This document shows, piece by piece, positions 24,659 to 24,858 of a DNA stretch of 24,858 nt. Source of the DNA: Larix sibirica (lineage: Eukaryota > Streptophyta > Pinopsida > Pinales > Pinaceae); contig NWUY0300027555.1 of the NCBI GenBank assembly GCA_004151065.3, positions 26,956-51,813 on the forward strand, written 5' to 3'. The position numbers and the translations under genes were made by a program. How positions within the stretch are numbered: the stretch's first letter is position 1; each line of letters starts with the position of its first letter. The notes under the pieces were generated by a model. It worked only from the letters and a program-made list of their open reading frames with translations. It was not told the DNA's origin and did not search any database.

Positions 24659-24858
24659 TCCTATTTATTTAGGATGAGTATTTCTTTTTGGTTCTAGACG
24701 TAGATTTGGCAGTCATAGGACTGAATGTTGGTCATAAGATCAATCTTTTTGAATGATCACTTTCTATGTATTTTCTTTAGTGTTTCAGTGGCTATTGTAG
24801 CTATGTTTCTAAGACAGACATGATACAGTTTTGATTGGTCTTTTGTAGACAAGGACTT
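24659..24858 (+). other. Probable LINE 3' UTR, cut by the window edge
   Basis: T-rich non-coding DNA follows the RNase H end on the plus strand. No poly(A) is reached before the window ends. Confidence 0.45.

Overview
Organism and overall picture. The window is nuclear plant DNA. It is AT-rich and gene-poor, with small exons separated by canonical GT-AG introns, decayed plant-type L1 LINEs with RNase H tails, tRNA-derived SINE-like modules and many short tandem duplications. The one gene I recognise with confidence is a ubiquitin-conjugating-enzyme variant (UEV1/MMS2 family) on the minus strand, 7102-21328. Its four coding exons assemble without a frame break into a 146-residue protein that matches the plant UEV1C/UEV1D type over its whole length. 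Its third intron is about 13.6 kb, against 103 and 122 bp for the other two, and is packed with decayed repeats. That pattern fits a large-genome plant and would suit a conifer or other gymnosperm; the lineage is inference.

Layout. 1-3509: AT-rich DNA with a possible LTR (1709-2433), one 81-codon open frame and microsatellites. 3510-4133: a plus-strand coiled-coil reading frame with good splice signals, possibly the 3' end of a gene I do not recognise. 4441-5554: three separate tandem-repeat blocks. 5555-7101: 3' side of the UEV1 gene. 7102-21328: UEV1. Intron 3 (7243-20803) holds, in order, an unrecognised ORF (8261-8584), a composite repeat rich in ACTCGG/CCGAGT words (about 8498-10410), an unrecognised minus-strand ORF with a splice acceptor (10927-11265), a broken L1 LINE (about 12.9-18.26 kb, plus strand), a two-copy tRNA-derived SINE-like repeat (18259-19010) and a second LINE RNase H fragment (19182-19616). 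21329-24858: the 5' side of UEV1, then a 5'-truncated retrotransposon with poly(A) and target-site duplication (22187-22875), a short inverted-repeat element (22951-23061), a second SINE candidate (23386-23680), a 232-bp tandem duplication, and the C-terminal end of a third LINE that continues to the window edge.

How the parts relate. UEV1 is the only clearly functional unit. UEV proteins lack the E2 catalytic cysteine and pair with UBC13 to build Lys63-linked ubiquitin chains. All LINE coding remnants lie on the plus strand, antisense to UEV1. I see no multi-gene system, operon, CRISPR array or toxin. The main points of interest are the repeat-loaded giant intron, substitutions in conserved UEV positions, the target-site duplication, the tRNA-derived modules, and an unusually dense series of two- or three-copy tandem duplications.
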